Shown piece by piece: positions 10,446 to 23,100 of a stretch of 64,000 nt of DNA (positions are counted from its first letter, which is position 1; each line of letters starts with the position of its first letter). A program made the position numbers and the translations under genes. Origin of the DNA: Coprinellus micaceus (Eukaryota; Basidiomycota; Agaricomycetes; Agaricales; Psathyrellaceae); contig OX596338.1 of assembly GCA_951394405.1 (NCBI GenBank), positions 930,001 through 994,000 on the forward strand. The letters are read 5' to 3'. Below the pieces are notes generated by a model. That model saw only the letters and a list, made by a program, of their open reading frames with translations. It made no database searches and was not told the origin of the DNA.

Positions 10446-12200
10446 ATGTCCGAACTCAGGAGGTACACTGGCCGATTGACGATGCTATCGCGACTCGTTC
10501 TGCGAGACGAGGAGGCTGTGGGTGGGGGCGTGGCTTCGTCGTTGGCGGTGGGGGATGCAGCAACAGAAGATCCTACGCCGTCCAGCGTAGGTGCAGCTAC
10601 GAAACGCGCGCCCTTCAAGTTGTCTGGACCAGTGATTATAGGAATTGTCAGTGTCGCGCTAATCGTCGTGGGTCTCGGTGAGTCCACTTTCTCGTACTAT
10701 CTCCATTTCCTCTACACCATGGTGGTCAGATAATTGACCAATCCTCTCGCCCCACTTGGCATTCCAGGCATCCTCGTCTGGAGATGGAGAGCAAGACTAC
10801 GCCACATTGCCCGGATGAACCGGCAATTCCGCGCCTCGTACGAGAAGTACGGATTCGGACGGGGCGTCGAGAGCTCAAACTCAACGTCTAGCTCGCACAA
10901 GTCCAAGAACGATCCCAACGGGAGTTTCTTTGAGGTCGAGACGGAGAAACCGAAGAAGGCGCATCTACTCAACTTTGCAAGGAGGTCGTCGGATTCCAAT
11001 ACTGCAAGGTCCGGGACGTCCCATTCCCACTCGCATGGCGGCCACGGGGGTTGGGGTCCAGGGACAGTGAATCAGGCCAACCAGGATTCGTATACCCAGA
11101 TCCAGAGGGCGGCGCCGAGTAATCCGCCGGGGCTTGGAGGGCATACGCACGGGGGACGAAGTGCGAGGTCGTCCTTCTCGTTCTCCCTACGCAAGTCGGA
11201 CTCGGTGAAGAGGCCTCCGAAGGTCCAGCACCTCCCCAACGTGCCATCCATCAAGAGTAGAGGTATCTCTGCCCCAGCGCCCCTCATCGTCGCAAACGGG
11301 GGCCCAGAACCATGGTCTTCACTCCCCGCTGCTCGTCCCTCATCCAGCAGCCACGGGCACGATTCCTCTACGGGGCATACCACAAGCTCGAATTCCCAAG
11401 TTCCGATGGGGGTTCCGGTCCACCCACCCATTGTAACTTTTAGTCCCCCCAAACACCTCCCAGCAATGCAGAAGTTTAAACAGCCACAGCCCCGTTCGCC
11501 ACCCGCCACACCAGGCACGAGCCAGAAGCGCGCTCAGAACCTTCCAGGCAACTACGACGACGATGACGGACAGACGTTACCCCTACCGCCGCAGACGTTG
11601 CTCAGCGGATCCGATGGGTCGTTGTATTCGAGGAATAGCTTCTGTAGCAGCGACCATGGGCATGGGCATGGGCACGGGCAGGTGTCAGCTGTACCTGTGC
11701 CTCCTGTCCCGCTCGGCCTCGGAGTAGTAGGGGAAGTGCCAAAGTCGGGACAGGCGACAGTGACATCGGGTCCTCAGGTCAACAGGGCCAGTACGGGCTC
11801 GAGTAACAAGCCATCGACAAAGGGGCAGCATACACCCGCTCCGTCGTCGGCGCAGAGCTACACTTTCTCTGCTCCCATATACTTAGACGGAGACACCCTC
11901 ACTCGGGGCTCCCCGCCCTCCCTTACCTCCCCCTCCATGTCTTCCTCCTCGATCAACACCCACTTCCCCCGCCTAATGACCGTCATCGCGCCTTTCGCCC
12001 CTACCCTTGAGGATGAGCTTCCGCTGAAGGTTGGGGATACGGTTCGGATTATTGAGGAGTATAAGGACCAGTGGTGTTTGGTGCAGATGGTGGGGAGGAT
12101 GGACTCGCCGAGGGGTGTGGTGCCGTGTGTGTGTTTGCAGGAGAGGAAGAGGATGGTGCCTGTCACGGTACCGGTGAATGTGGGGCCGTCAGGGAGGTGA
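10446..12200 (+). CDS. Single-pass membrane protein with C-terminal SH3 domain
   Basis: Two exons, 10446-10677 and 10768-12200; the intron splits a Gly codon. A short N-terminal region (about 60 residues, acidic, Ser/Thr-rich) precedes one hydrophobic helix (GPVIIGIVSVALIVVGLGIL) and a basic stop-transfer WRWRARLRHIARM. So the N-terminus is probably outside and about 480 residues are cytosolic. The cytosolic part is low-complexity and Ser/Pro/Gly-rich, with a (CATGGG)n-coded GHGHGHGQ stretch near 11655. It ends in an SH3 domain: MTVIAPFAPTLEDELPLKVGD, then VRIIEEYKDQWCLVQ and GVVPCVCL. This layout resembles Fus1/Sho1-type fungal signalling adaptors at the cell surface, but I do not recognise a specific orthologue. 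The ATG at 10446 is the first good start upstream of the helix; no cleavable signal peptide is visible. Confidence 0.75.
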
Positions 12201-12884
12201 GGAGGAGGTAAGGTCAAAGACTTGACTGACTGATTGAATTGACCTTGGAACGAAATTTGACAACGACTGAACTTATGATGGACGCTTGGCTTGAAGTCGG
12301 CTGGTACTTTTGAACCCTTTTTGCTTGGACACCCATCCCACTCTATCTTCTTTTCTCCTCCCCATGCCCCCTACCTTGGCCAATGCCCGTTCCTTTGACC
12401 CCTCCACTCTTTTCGCGGCACGGTCGGTATCGGTTTCCATACTCAGTTCCCCTTTCTTCTCTTGATCTATCTAGCGCGCAATTTAGTACTGGCACACATA
12501 GTTTCTTCTTAGTCTAGGACCGGGCCACCGTAGTCGCGCCCTGCATTCAAATTTCTTTAGCGCTTGATATTTCCACTCACCATACTCTTACGGACATACC
12601 CCCCATCTGGTTTTTTCTCTACAACGCAACTGACCTCGTCTGCCAGCCAGGAGCAGAGGCACGCATACACTCCTTCGTAGTCAATAATGAAATACTTACG
12701 TACCGAATGGAATGAGTTGATCTCTCACTTAAGTTAAAGATCTTGAAGCGGTTTGAAGCTTGAATGAAACACGAATTGGTGGAGTGGGGAGTGTCTTTAG
12801 GATTGTCATCGAAACCAGGTTCTAGTGTAGTTGAACAGAAGTGGGGCTGCGCATGTGGAATAAAGATAGGTAGATGTTCGCGGT
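12201..12884. other. Convergent intergenic region (SH3 gene / PAM17)
   Basis: About 680 bases between the stop codons of two convergent genes. It holds pyrimidine-rich stretches (12310-12480) and no supported coding frame, and probably the 3' UTRs of both genes. Confidence 0.5.
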
Positions 12885-13927
12885 TTAATCTTCGCTTTCG
12901 GGGAGGAGGACCTTTTTGCGGTATTTCGACTGGTCGCGGAGCCACTAGAAAACGGGAGTCAGTTTGGGGGGGAAACGGAGCTTGTTGCAAGGGTTGATGT
13001 ACATACCTGCCGGTATTCACCAAGAGACCCTACCCTCTCGCCTGGAAGAACGCAGTAAGCTTATTGCTGATTCGTACGTGGCAATCAATCCCGGGATGGA
13101 CGCACCATAATAATCGGGTACTGGGGACGTAGCAGACTGGAGAGAGGCGTCGACGCGGTTCTTGGCAATGTGTTGGAGGAAAGCGCGATCTTTCTCGTCG
13201 ATGAGGTGGGCTTGGTGGCGGTGGGTGAATCGCCAAAGGGCGCCACCAACAGTTGGGCCGAGGAGGGCGCCAAAGCCTGTTCAACAAGACGAAGGTTTGA
13301 ATCGTTAAGTGCTCGGTTTGACGGAGAAGGAAGACGGGTGCGTACCGAGGCAGCCGGCGGTTAGGAATCCGTAGACCATGAAGGGGTCGAATCCCTACAA
13401 AAGTAGACACATAGCTTCATTTAGCCTTGCTCCTTCTTTGTCGTTCGTCGACCTCAGTAAAAGGTGTAGGGCTAACTCACGAAAATAAGCTTCATGGGGT
13501 CGGTTTGGAGATTGCCAAAGTACGCGATTCCGCCAGCCAAGCCGGCAAGTCCACCAGGAAAGGTCGAGATCTATATAGGTCACAGTGCAATGTTCAGCCG
13601 AGGGTCCCCGACATCACATACAGAGTGGACGCACCGCTTGCCATCTGTGCCTACTCCGCCGAACGTTCAGGTATTCGGGCCATGTCAGGAATGAATCTGC
13701 GACCTTCTTGTGTGTAGTGGTAGCCTTTGCCTTTAGGTGATAAGGCCTCGCGTCAGCTATGGAAAGACTCAGGAATGGAGGAATACAGATTCAACACTGA
13801 CCTCTGGAACTTCCTGAGTCTTCACTCCCGTTGCATATCCACGATGCTGCCTCGACGAGCTGGCGACGAGGTTTCTGCTAGCATTCTTCAGAGAGCCTGC
13901 TGAGGCTTTAGGTATGTATATCGACAT
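12885..13927 (-). CDS. PAM17: Presequence translocase-associated motor subunit Pam17
   Basis: Seven exons (13927-13802, 13730-13635, 13570-13481, 13394-13346, 13276-13106, 13041-13007, 12944-12885) give 208 residues, a normal Pam17 length. The N-terminus MSIYIPKASAGSLKNAS...RQHRGYATG is a typical mitochondrial presequence. Then come TWPEYLNVRRSRHRWQ and the membrane region (STFPGGLAGLAGGIAYFG, DPMKLIFGFDPFMVYGFLTA, GFGALLGPTVGGALWRFTHR). The family signature at the C-terminus is KNRVD, PVPDYYG, VGSLGEYRQ and WLRDQSKYRKK. Pam17 is an inner-membrane subunit of the TIM23 import motor that helps the Pam18/Pam16 co-chaperones. It is divergent to the SNF2 gene with 228 bp between starts. Its 5' half has a dead copy at 30.3 kb. 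Confidence 0.93.
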
Positions 13928-14155
13928 TGTTCCCCAGAATTTGAGATTTTGGAGATGGTCGTCGTGGACTTCGAAGCCGGCGCGATGCAGGCGTCACGGC
14001 TGTTGTGGCTGTGCCAATTGTGAAAGCCGCCGTGATGGCATCGGCGCGAGTCAAATCCATATCTGCTCGACAACAGCAACGACGACGACCACATCCCCTC
14101 GACGATGTCCCCCTTTCTCGCCCACTGAATTGACCCGATATTAAGCTTATATACG
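13928..14155. promoter_or_regulatory. Bidirectional promoter, PAM17 / SNF2 ATPase
   Basis: 228 bp between divergent ATGs. The same interval is recognisable, though diverged, at about 30505-30751 between the two pseudogene copies, showing that it was duplicated with the genes. Confidence 0.6.
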
Positions 14156-17100
14156 ATGAATTGCGCCTCCTGCTGCATCCACTGCCAATCTCGAGAGCCA
14201 CAGCCCGGGTCATCGGGCGCTCAAGACCCATTCCACCTCGACAACCTCCTCAAAGCTGGCGTACTCTCCGTGCAGCTTGGGCGAGATCCCCAACCGGAAC
14301 TCTATTGCGAACACCGCCATGGCAGCGACGGGTGGCACCCATACCTTGGAGCGACCCCTTTCCTTCCCCTGACCAATCTCAACGACGTTAACCTATGCAA
14401 AGCCCTCGAGTTCCTCGTCAAGCACCGCTTCCTTGCTGTTACCTACCGCGTGCAGAGCGGGATGGTGATCTTTAGGCTGTACCTTCTGCCGTATGACTTG
14501 GCTGGAGCGAAAGGCGCGTTGAGGGTGAGGCAGGAAAGCGTGTTGGCCCCGGCTAAGAAGTTCCTGCGGGACGTTCTGCCGAGGGTCGACAAGAGCGCGG
14601 GTAGCTGGGAGGGGAAAGAGGGCGAGGGGACGCCGTTACTGCCGCATACACAGGTGTGTAGCCTTTTCTTTAGTTGTACCATTTACTGAAAATGCCCAGG
14701 ATCCTCGCACTCTGGCTGAAATCTATAGCGACCTCGAGTCCCCCAACGCCGTCCCTGTCTCAGGATTGGGCAACATCTCGCACCGCCTCCTCAATTACGA
14801 CGACCCCCTCGATGGCCTAGGCCTTCGTAGCAAGCTCTACCGCTACCAACGCCGCTCTGTCGCTACCATGCTGCACCATGAGCTCGATCTTCAAGACATT
14901 CCTGACCCCCTCTTCATTCCCGTATCCACAGTCGACGGCAAAACCTTCTTCTTCCAGCCTGGGACGATGGAAGTGCTTCAGGAGCGTCCGCAGGTAGCCC
15001 CGTGCCGTGGGGGGATCCTGTGCGAAGAGCTGGGCACGGGGAAGACGGTCATGATTATATCCCTCATCCTCGCGACCCTCCGACAGCTCCCAACCCCGGA
15101 AGAGAGCTTGGTCGATGACCGCCCTATTATGACGCCACTCTCCCTCCGCCACTTCCCTTCTGCGTACTGTGAGACGGCGCGTAGGCGCATGCCTTACAAG
15201 GGGAAGGGAAAAGAGCGGGAAGGCCGCGTACCAACGCTCGTCGAGCTGCTCATAGACCGCAGCCGCACGTCCCCTTGCCAAGACATACCCGATTTCACTA
15301 CAGGGCAGGGCCAGGCTCGAACAGAGAGGATTATGAGCATTGAGGAGAAATTTGAGAACCTTCCCCTAGACGAATTGAGGAAGGCGACTGTGCCATTCTA
15401 TTATCATTACATGGGCGACCCAACGAACACTGACAGGGATAGTAGACGCAAGAGGAGTAGCGAGGCACCGAAGAGGATGTACCTAAGTCCTGCGACGCTG
15501 GTCGTGGTCCCCCCGAATTTGCTGGGACAGTGGGATAGGGAGATTATCAAGCACTCCGAGTATCCACTCCGCGTGCTTTTATTGAGGGATAGGTCGGATA
15601 TGCCGAGCGTCAAGGCGTTGTGCTCAGATTACGATGTACGTCTCCCCAATATTTCCTCATTCATTTACTGATTTTCCCCATAGATCGTACTAATGACATA
15701 CACTCGTACGTCTCCCGACCCTCCTCCATTGTCTCTAGCTAACGCCCCTCTCCAGGCTTCACCCAAGAATCAAAAGGCTCCACTTCCTCTCTGCACACCC
15801 TGACGCCATGCAAATGCCCTCCCATCCCCGGCTCGCGTGTACCTCTCTGCACCTGCTTCTCGCCCACAGTCTCTCCGCTCCTGCAAATCCGATGGAAACG
15901 CCTCGTCATAGACGAAGGGCACGTCTCTGCCTCGGTCTCGACAGACCTCGCCCCGTGCACGAAGGCGATGAGTACGGAGAGGAGGTGGATTGTGACGGGA
16001 ACCCCAACGACAAACCTCTTGGGGTTGGGGCTTGGAACCAGGACAGTCACAGACGATGCAGAGGAGGAAGGTAGTGACGCGATGGAGGGTGTGGAAGAGG
16101 GGCGTGGGGGACACGATACGTTCCTCCTCAACGTATCAGGCCCTCCCGCCGTCGTACCCCCCAGTGCAATAAGCCGAAACCTGTCCATCGACACGCCTAT
16201 TTCGTCCAGCACCTCCTCCTCTCGACACAGCACCCCATTTAGCCCCTCGGACCGTCCGCTCCAAGCGCGGGTGTGGGACAGCGACGATCGAGGCGACCTC
16301 CGCAAGCTAGGGAACATGATCACCCATTTTATCTCTGTACCCCAGTTCGCTGCCGACGCCAAGCTTATGAGTACACATGTTACCGACGCGTTGGTCAATC
16401 CGGGCGGAACGGGCCCGAGGCCAGGTGCGATACAGGTGCTGAACCAGGTCATGGGGATGGTTATGGTGAGGCATAGGGTGGAGGATATTGAGGATGATGT
16501 GGTTCTTCCGCCGTTGAGCCATGAGAGTGTGATGTTGGATATGGACGCGTTTGCGATTAAGTCGTATAATGCGCTTCAGGCGGGTATTGTGGTTAATGCT
16601 ATTGACTCGGAGAGGAAGGATCAGGTAAGCTCGAGGGCGATTCTCATGGAGTTCTGGGCCCAATTGTTGACAAGGGTATATGTAGGACTACCTTTTCCAC
16701 CCAGCGAACGCGGATCTCTTGCAAGTCACGATTAAGAATATGTCACAGTATGCCCAAAGTTTCCTTATCACCCTCCCCCAGTGCTGACGACACTTTTCTA
16801 TAGGGTTATGTTCTGGTCCACGGACGATAAGAAGTACAATGTCGATCAGATATACAGAGAGGGGAAGGTGCACGTGGACAGAGCCCTCGCTAGAAATCGG
16901 CCACCAGAGGATATCGCCCTGCTCAAGGATGCTCTGAGGCATATGCTCGTACCTGTTTCCCCTGCTCTCATGTACTGAGCTGACCCCACATTTAGAGAAA
17001 TCGCCGCAACGGACACGACCTGGGGTCTGGTCCACTCGCATGAAGACGTTCCATACCGGGTCTACGGACTCGATAGCAAGGTCCACGACGCCTGGACGCG

Positions 17101-18608
17101 TATACCCGGAAACTCTGACCCCTCGCCCACCTTTGTCGGCTTCCTCAGCGCAGACCGGCTACTCAAGCTCTACGACCTCGCCCTGACCAAACCTCTCACC
17201 ACCCCCGACTCGATGATCCTCCTCGGCCGGCAAGTCACCGCAGATGACCTACGATTACGGGAGCTCTACCTAGAATCTCAAGAGAAGAAAGGGAGGGGGA
17301 GGAAGAGTAAAGGGAAGGAGAGGAAGCTAGAAAATGTGGGGAGCGAGGTTAGTGGGAGTCATAGCCAGATCGTGGCGGCGACGGTGAAGAAGGCCAGTGC
17401 GAGGGAGACGATGGAGGAGGTGAGAACGGAGTTGAAGGAGAGTGTCGCGAGGCTTGAGGAGGAACTTGAGAGGCAGGATCTGGGGGGAGGGGGTGAGGCA
17501 AGGGATGATGGGGATGCGAATGCGAGAGGGGTCAGCGGGAGCAATGTGGGTTCGGACGGTGGGAAAGTGGCGGTGCCACGGGCGTCACCACCAGCGCCTA
17601 AAAACAACACGCATGCGCCGAAGAAACTGTCGGTTCTGGCGCATAACTCGTCGCTTGCGAAATTGAGGATCGGGTCCTCGGCGTCGAATAAGTTGAACTA
17701 CATCATCAACGAAGTACGTCGACGCGGATTTCGTTCCCACTTGCAAGGTTCTGACGAGCCCTCTATCAGGTTCTCAAGTACTCCGCGAATGAGAAGTTCC
17801 TCATCTTCACTGATTCGGAGCTTACTCTTGCGCATGTAGCCGAAGCTATGGACCTAATTCATGTCAAGTACCTTCGGTTCAGCACGCAGATTCCGCCGAG
17901 GAACAGGGAGCAGCTGGTACTCACGTTCGAGACTTCGGAGACGTATCGCGTGTTTTTGATGGAGCTGAAGCATGGCGCTCGTGGACTGAATCTCGTCTCT
18001 GCGTCTCGTGTGATATTCTGTGAGCCTGTGTGGCAGGCTGATGTCGAGAGTCAAGCTATCAAGGTAGATTCTACCCTTCAAGCTGCTAATGGTACACTAG
18101 CTAACGTGGGTTGCAGCGTGTGCATCGTATCGGCCAAACGAGACCCATCACCGTCAAGACCCTCGCCATCCGAGGCACGGCGGAGGAGAACATGGTCTCT
18201 CGCCGACACGCTCTCCAGAACTCGCACGACAAGCTTCCCAAACTCATCGAGGAGGCGGGAATGCGCCACTTCATCTCTGTGCGTTCCCGTCCCATCCCCC
18301 CACATATCGCCCCCCTTTTCGGACTGACTGACTCCCTCTCTCCCCCATAGAACCCTAAATTCATTGAAACCGCGCCTTCGATCGTCAGCGTCGAGTTTCC
18401 GCTCCTCGATCTACCACAGGTCGACCTCTCGCACTCGGTCACGCTGAAGCTCAAGAAACCCAAGCCTGAGCGAACGGTGGGGCCTTCGGGCTCGCCGACG
18501 AAGAGGAGGCAGGTGTGGTTAATGGATCCGATGTCGGGGCATGATGCGGTGGCTCCACCTCCTGAACCTGTCTTGAAGAAGCCGAGGACGATAAGGTTTG
18601 TTGTGTAA
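14156..18608 (+). CDS. SNF2-family (superfamily 2) helicase-like ATPase
   Basis: Multi-exon gene, about 1,270 residues. It starts [12 protein letters not shown]. Helicase motifs in order: motif [15 protein letters not shown] (about 15015-15050), [13 protein letters not shown] just before it, [17 protein letters not shown] (Ia), motif II VIDEGH (about 15905), motif [13 protein letters not shown], motif [17 protein letters not shown], and motif [13 protein letters not shown] cysteine group (CKCPPIP..., PLCTC) lies just before motif II. A long Glu/Lys-rich insert (17280-17560) separates the lobes, as is usual in SNF2 proteins. The family translocates on DNA to remodel chromatin or protein-DNA complexes; nuclear location is inferred. 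I do not recognise the subfamily: no bromodomain, chromodomain or RING is seen. A decayed second copy lies at 30.75-33.6 kb. Confidence 0.85.
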
Positions 18609-18696
18609 GGCTACGCTGCAGGGTGTCGTGCTGGCTAGCTCTGGCTTCTTGTACCGCGTTATAATACCATTATGTTTGGGTAAGTATAAGGTTAAC
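18609..18696. other. 3' flank of the SNF2 gene, end of the duplicated block
   Basis: Similarity to the pseudogene copy continues past the stop (GCTAGCTCTGGCTT... and ATAATACCATTAT versus GTAATACTATTGT near 33655) and fades at about 18680/33675. This marks the right limit of the duplicated PAM17-SNF2 segment. Confidence 0.5.
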
Positions 18697-19257
18697 CAAG
18701 GGGGGATCATCCGAGCAATCCCACGACCCCTACTTCCTGGGTCGGGGGCTGGAACCGCGTTGCGGGGTCCTACTCCTGTTTTAGACATCCCATCAACCTC
18801 GGCAGTCTTGCCGTTCTAGCCAGGGAGGGCAGCAAGGGTCAGCTACTCGTCAAGTACCTCCCCAACGCGAGTAATTTACCTCAAAAAAGGATACTTCTCT
18901 AGAAAGAGGAATATTCACGTTCAAGGAGAGAACCCGGTGAGTATACCAGCACAGCTATAGGCAAGCTATAGGAAAGGATGTGCGATTGGGAAGGGGTGTA
19001 GGGCGAGGGGAAAGATACATAGATATGTGGGCCCACCTCTCACCTCCGAGTCAGTCCCACGGTGAAGTGTGAGCGCTCTATAGAGCAGGCGGTACCCAAG
19101 TTTAGTGCAACCAAAGTGCAACAGTTGAGTCTCTCGCACCTCAGTCGGGATTCGGCGTCGAGCGATGCCGTTGATTTGTCAGCAGGACCCCAGCACTATG
19201 AAGGGCGGGTCGACAGGTCGGGTTGTAAATCACGATTGCTCGGATGATCCCCCCTTG
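18697..19257. mobile_element. hAT-like non-autonomous DNA transposon (MITE), 561 bp
   Basis: Terminal inverted repeats of 24 bp match perfectly: CAAGGGGGGATCATCC... at 18697-18720 and its reverse complement ending ...GGATGATCCCCCCTTG at 19234-19257. The element is flanked on both sides by the same 8-bp sequence AGGTTAAC (18689-18696 and 19258-19265). An 8-bp target duplication is the mark of the hAT superfamily. There is no transposase frame inside, so it would need one in trans. It sits 88 bp after the SNF2 stop codon and is missing from the duplicated copy, where similarity ends just before this point. Confidence 0.85.
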
Positions 19258-20104
19258 AGGTTAACTTCAAGTCTTCTCGGACTTGGAAGCTTGGCGCAAT
19301 AGTCTGCTCAAATGCTCAAATGCTCAAATGCTCGGTCACTCGCCAAGTTCCCTCCTTCCCGGGTCCTCCTGAAGTGGTCAGGTGAATGCGAGGAGAGGCC
19401 GTGTGGGTGGGTATATGGGCGGGGCACGCCAGTGGGTGCAGTACGGACTTGAAGCTGGGCGACTGACCGCCGATTCCGATCTTTGGCGACGGTGATATCG
19501 AGGTGGTTCCGTTGCGGGATGCCTTTGAGAGGATCACCTTTGAGAATGCTTCAAGCTTCAGGCCGCAGGACCAGCCTGAGGTGTCGACATTAGGGTTACC
19601 TGATCGTACCGTCTCGAGAATCACAACCAGTTTTTCCTGTAGACCCCCAAGGCGACCCGAACCCTCCATAAGGCCCTTGGCAGCTCTCTTGGCCCATGAA
19701 GGACGAAGTTCGACGAAAAGCCTCGGGCAGCGAACCTTCGGCCCCACCGCACGAACCAGATTACCTGTATCAACGCCTAATCCTCTGCCGTCAGCTCCAC
19801 CCCACTCAGTCTGAAATCGCCTCCCCCAAATGATACCAGCCATCTTAGTGAAGCATACCTGTCGAGTCTGAATAGCAGCGTTCTCATATTCTCCCTTCGC
19901 GAAGACGCAGCACAATTGTATATTTCCCGAAGTTCGTGGAAGAATACTGTCGTTTTTACTCGGTCATAGGAGAAGCCAAGGGGGGAAAGATGGTATGTGA
20001 AGGATTCGCTGCTCTTGGATAACCGTGTCTCTTCCGTCATCCCCGACCAAGAGCAGCCCTCAACATGCTCAGCATGATCAGGTGCACCCTCCAAGACAAA
20101 TCGC
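19258..20104. other. Intergenic between transposon and HEAT copy B
   Basis: No convincing gene. Overlapping frames on both strands at 19316-19915 (a minus-strand one is nominally 199 codons) show no domain or relative in the window. It contains a short tandem repeat at 19305-19333. Confidence 0.4.
19305..19333. repeat. 8-bp tandem repeat (TGCTCAAA)3.6
   Basis: Three full TGCTCAAA units at 19305-19328 plus TGCTC. It sits 40 bp outside the hAT-like element. Confidence 0.8.
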
Positions 20105-23100
20105 CTAGATGGCGCAGTCACCCTCGGGCTGCGTCGTCGAATCCTTGGATCCGATAGAGCTCGCTTTCGCTGCAACGCCCTCCTCTGCAGGCACGATGTG
20201 AGCCTCTAGCGTCTGCTTCGGTTGGAGTGGTGGAGGTGGAGACGACTCGCTGCCAGTGTTCTCGTTCGCAAGCCAAATCTTGCCCTTTTCCAGCCACTTC
20301 TGGACCTCACGCACGGTTGCATGTCTCCCAAATAGGGCGAATGTGAACCAATCCACGAGATCGTTAGGTTGCTTCGGGATGGAGTTGTCCAACTGTCCTT
20401 GACGCGCTGGGACAATTGAGTGGGAACCGTAGCGACACCAGAGGGATGTGAGGATTTCGAAGCGGTATGGGGCCAACCTTGGTCGGGTTATCATGGCCGA
20501 CGTAACGAAAAGCATAACTTTGTCGATAGGCTCGTTGTCGAAACGGCCTGGAAGGCACCTCAGTCTAGAACCACAGAGAGTATGCCAGCAACGTACCGTC
20601 CGATATAAGGCGCGCAAGAAGTTCACATTGCCATTGGAGAAACTCACTGTCCGGCCCAAACGCCAATCCGATGATCTGCAACGAGATGGTGCGCCGTACT
20701 GTGACATCGACCGACATGAGAGAAAGCAACTCGATAACCGACGACCTCAAGTTCCCGTCCTGCAGCAGCCCCATAAACCTTGTCGCGAGTGGTTTAACTC
20801 GCTTCATCACAGGACTGTCCACGGGAAATGGAGCGGGACTGTCTTCGTTGGCCGGTTTCATGGGCTGTGTTAACAAGACACTAAGGAGTTGGACAGCAGT
20901 TGTGCGGATGCCAGCGGCGTCGTCTTTCTCGTCAAGAGCGAGGGCGATGATCTCCGGAATTGCGGACTCGACGAGCCTCGGCTCAGGCAATACTGTGAAA
21001 GCGGTTTCAGAAAGCATGTCGTGAGATATTGGCGGTGTGCTTACGATGCCTCGAGTATAGCTTGGCCAGAAGTTCAATTGCGGTTGCTCTAGAGAACGAC
21101 GATCCAGCGCGAAGGCCTTGAGCCAGCGCGTGGGCAATCGACCCCACTGCATTATCTGTCAGCTGGACTGGAGTATTGCATGATCAGCTGGGGAGGCTTG
21201 TGTAGGGTGACAGGGTTCGTACGGGTGTCTCCAAGCTGCAAAGCCAACCGCTTTCCTTCCCCCGTGATGGTGGGTATCATCGCAGGTATGGCAGATAGCA
21301 CCTCTTGGGTGAGCCTCGCTGCTCATCGTGTCAGTATCTTCGGCGCCAACGATCTCGATAGAAGCTTCACTTTTGGTGGAATACGATGCGATATTCTCCA
21401 GCAAAATACGTTCAGCTTCCTTTCGCATGTCCTCATGATCGCTGTCTGTCGAAAGGGTGACCTTCACGAGATGAGGGATCGATGGTGACACAATGGCTCT
21501 ATATGTGTCGCAGTCCTCTGTGATGTGTCAATTGCCTTCAGGTGTCGCAGAAACAAAAATGCCACACCATTTGGGTTTGCCCTCGTAAGGCTGTGCAGCA
21601 CGTCAATTGCTGCCCTTTGGAACCTCACGAGGTCCGGCTCTTTGAAACACGATTCAAGGACTTTCGACAAGGATGATTTGATGAAGTCCTGGAAGCGAGC
21701 TACGTGATAACATGAGCGCTATGTCCCCCAGCGACGCGAAATTACCTACCGTTACTGAACAGGCCTTTGAGCAACTTCAAGGAGCGCTTCCTCAGGTCAT
21801 AGCTACTATCCTTGACGGTGAGTTCGGACAAGCGTATGATGAGTTGTGCGTCGTCTGTTAGGTTATATCAAAATCGATCGTGACTAAAGACGTTTGAACA
21901 CCCTCGGCGACTCACTTGTGCGACTCAGGAGTTCTGCATAGTCCGGAAACGGTGCGGGAAGTTCATAGATTTCGCGGTCCATTGAGGGAGCATGGTTCCG
22001 GGATTCAGAACACAGCAAGCGGTCGAAAAGGGCCACTGCCTCAGAACGGACTTCGCTTGCATCGCTCTTCAAGGCGGACTCAAGGTACTGGGGCAGGTGA
22101 GTCTGAATCGGGTCAAGTAGCTTGGCTAGAAAGGGTTTCTTCCAATTCAGCCAGATAGATCGAGGTAGCAAGGCCCTCACCTCCCTGGAACAACGACTTG
22201 TTGAAGATAGGCTTGCCTCGCGAGGCATCCTTGATGGCCTTCTCGATGATCGCCGGAACGCCTGAAAAGCCTGTGATGGGAAATTTGTTAGTTCCAGAGA
22301 GCCCGCCCAAATCAACCAACTCGCTCACTATTCTGGCCTAATAGCATTGTCACTCCGATCCATACATCGTGCCCGGGTGAGAGAGGGTCCTCGGGATCTA
22401 CTGCGAAGCCAATCAGAGAATGTTCAAGTGATCCTTCAATCGGAGCGAACCTGTTACCGCCGTTCCGCCGGTGGCGGGCTTCGGCATGGTGAGCTTTGAT
22501 AGCAAAGACAGCATCGTGCTGCGGTGACTACCCTGTTGCAGTTGATCCGCAAACAGCTTCCCAACCTTCGAAGCCATAGCACCTCGCAGTTCGGCTGAGA
22601 ATATTTTAGAAAACCAAGACAAGAGCCACAGTAACTGACGCACTATTGCTCAGAAGTTGTTCCAGAATAGCCACGGCTGCGTTTCTGGCGTCGACGTCTT
22701 CATCGGTAATTGCGATCTCGAACACCAGATTCGTGTGGGGTGAACTAGCTGCACGGAACGGCACTTTCACATAGTATTCGAGAGAAGGAAAGGACCTCTG
22801 CTCACCGTCTTGGATATGAGGTGCAATGAACCTCATCCAGGGTATCCGTGGAATTGAATGGCCGCCCCTATTCCCATCTTCGAACTTCTCCAACACAATC
22901 TTCGAGAAGCCTGGGTACTGGACTGAGTACAGCATTAGCCGGCAGGTGCAATAGAGGGACACTGTCATGCTCACTTTGATTTGTGGCAAGTACCGCCAGC
23001 GAATTGACTGATTCGGACCGAACGTCATAGTCCCCGTCCTCCAGAGCCATGGCAATGAGCTTGTCCGTCACTTGTCCTGGAAGCTTGCCTAGAAGTGCGT

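Noticed and set aside
19595..19605. TTAGGGTTA telomere-like word
   Set aside because: It occurs once only; no tandem array and no other sign of a chromosome end.
19316..19915. A 199-codon minus-strand frame between the transposon and HEAT copy B
   Set aside because: No domain, no splice-supported extension, no homologue in the window, and an equally long frame on the other strand.
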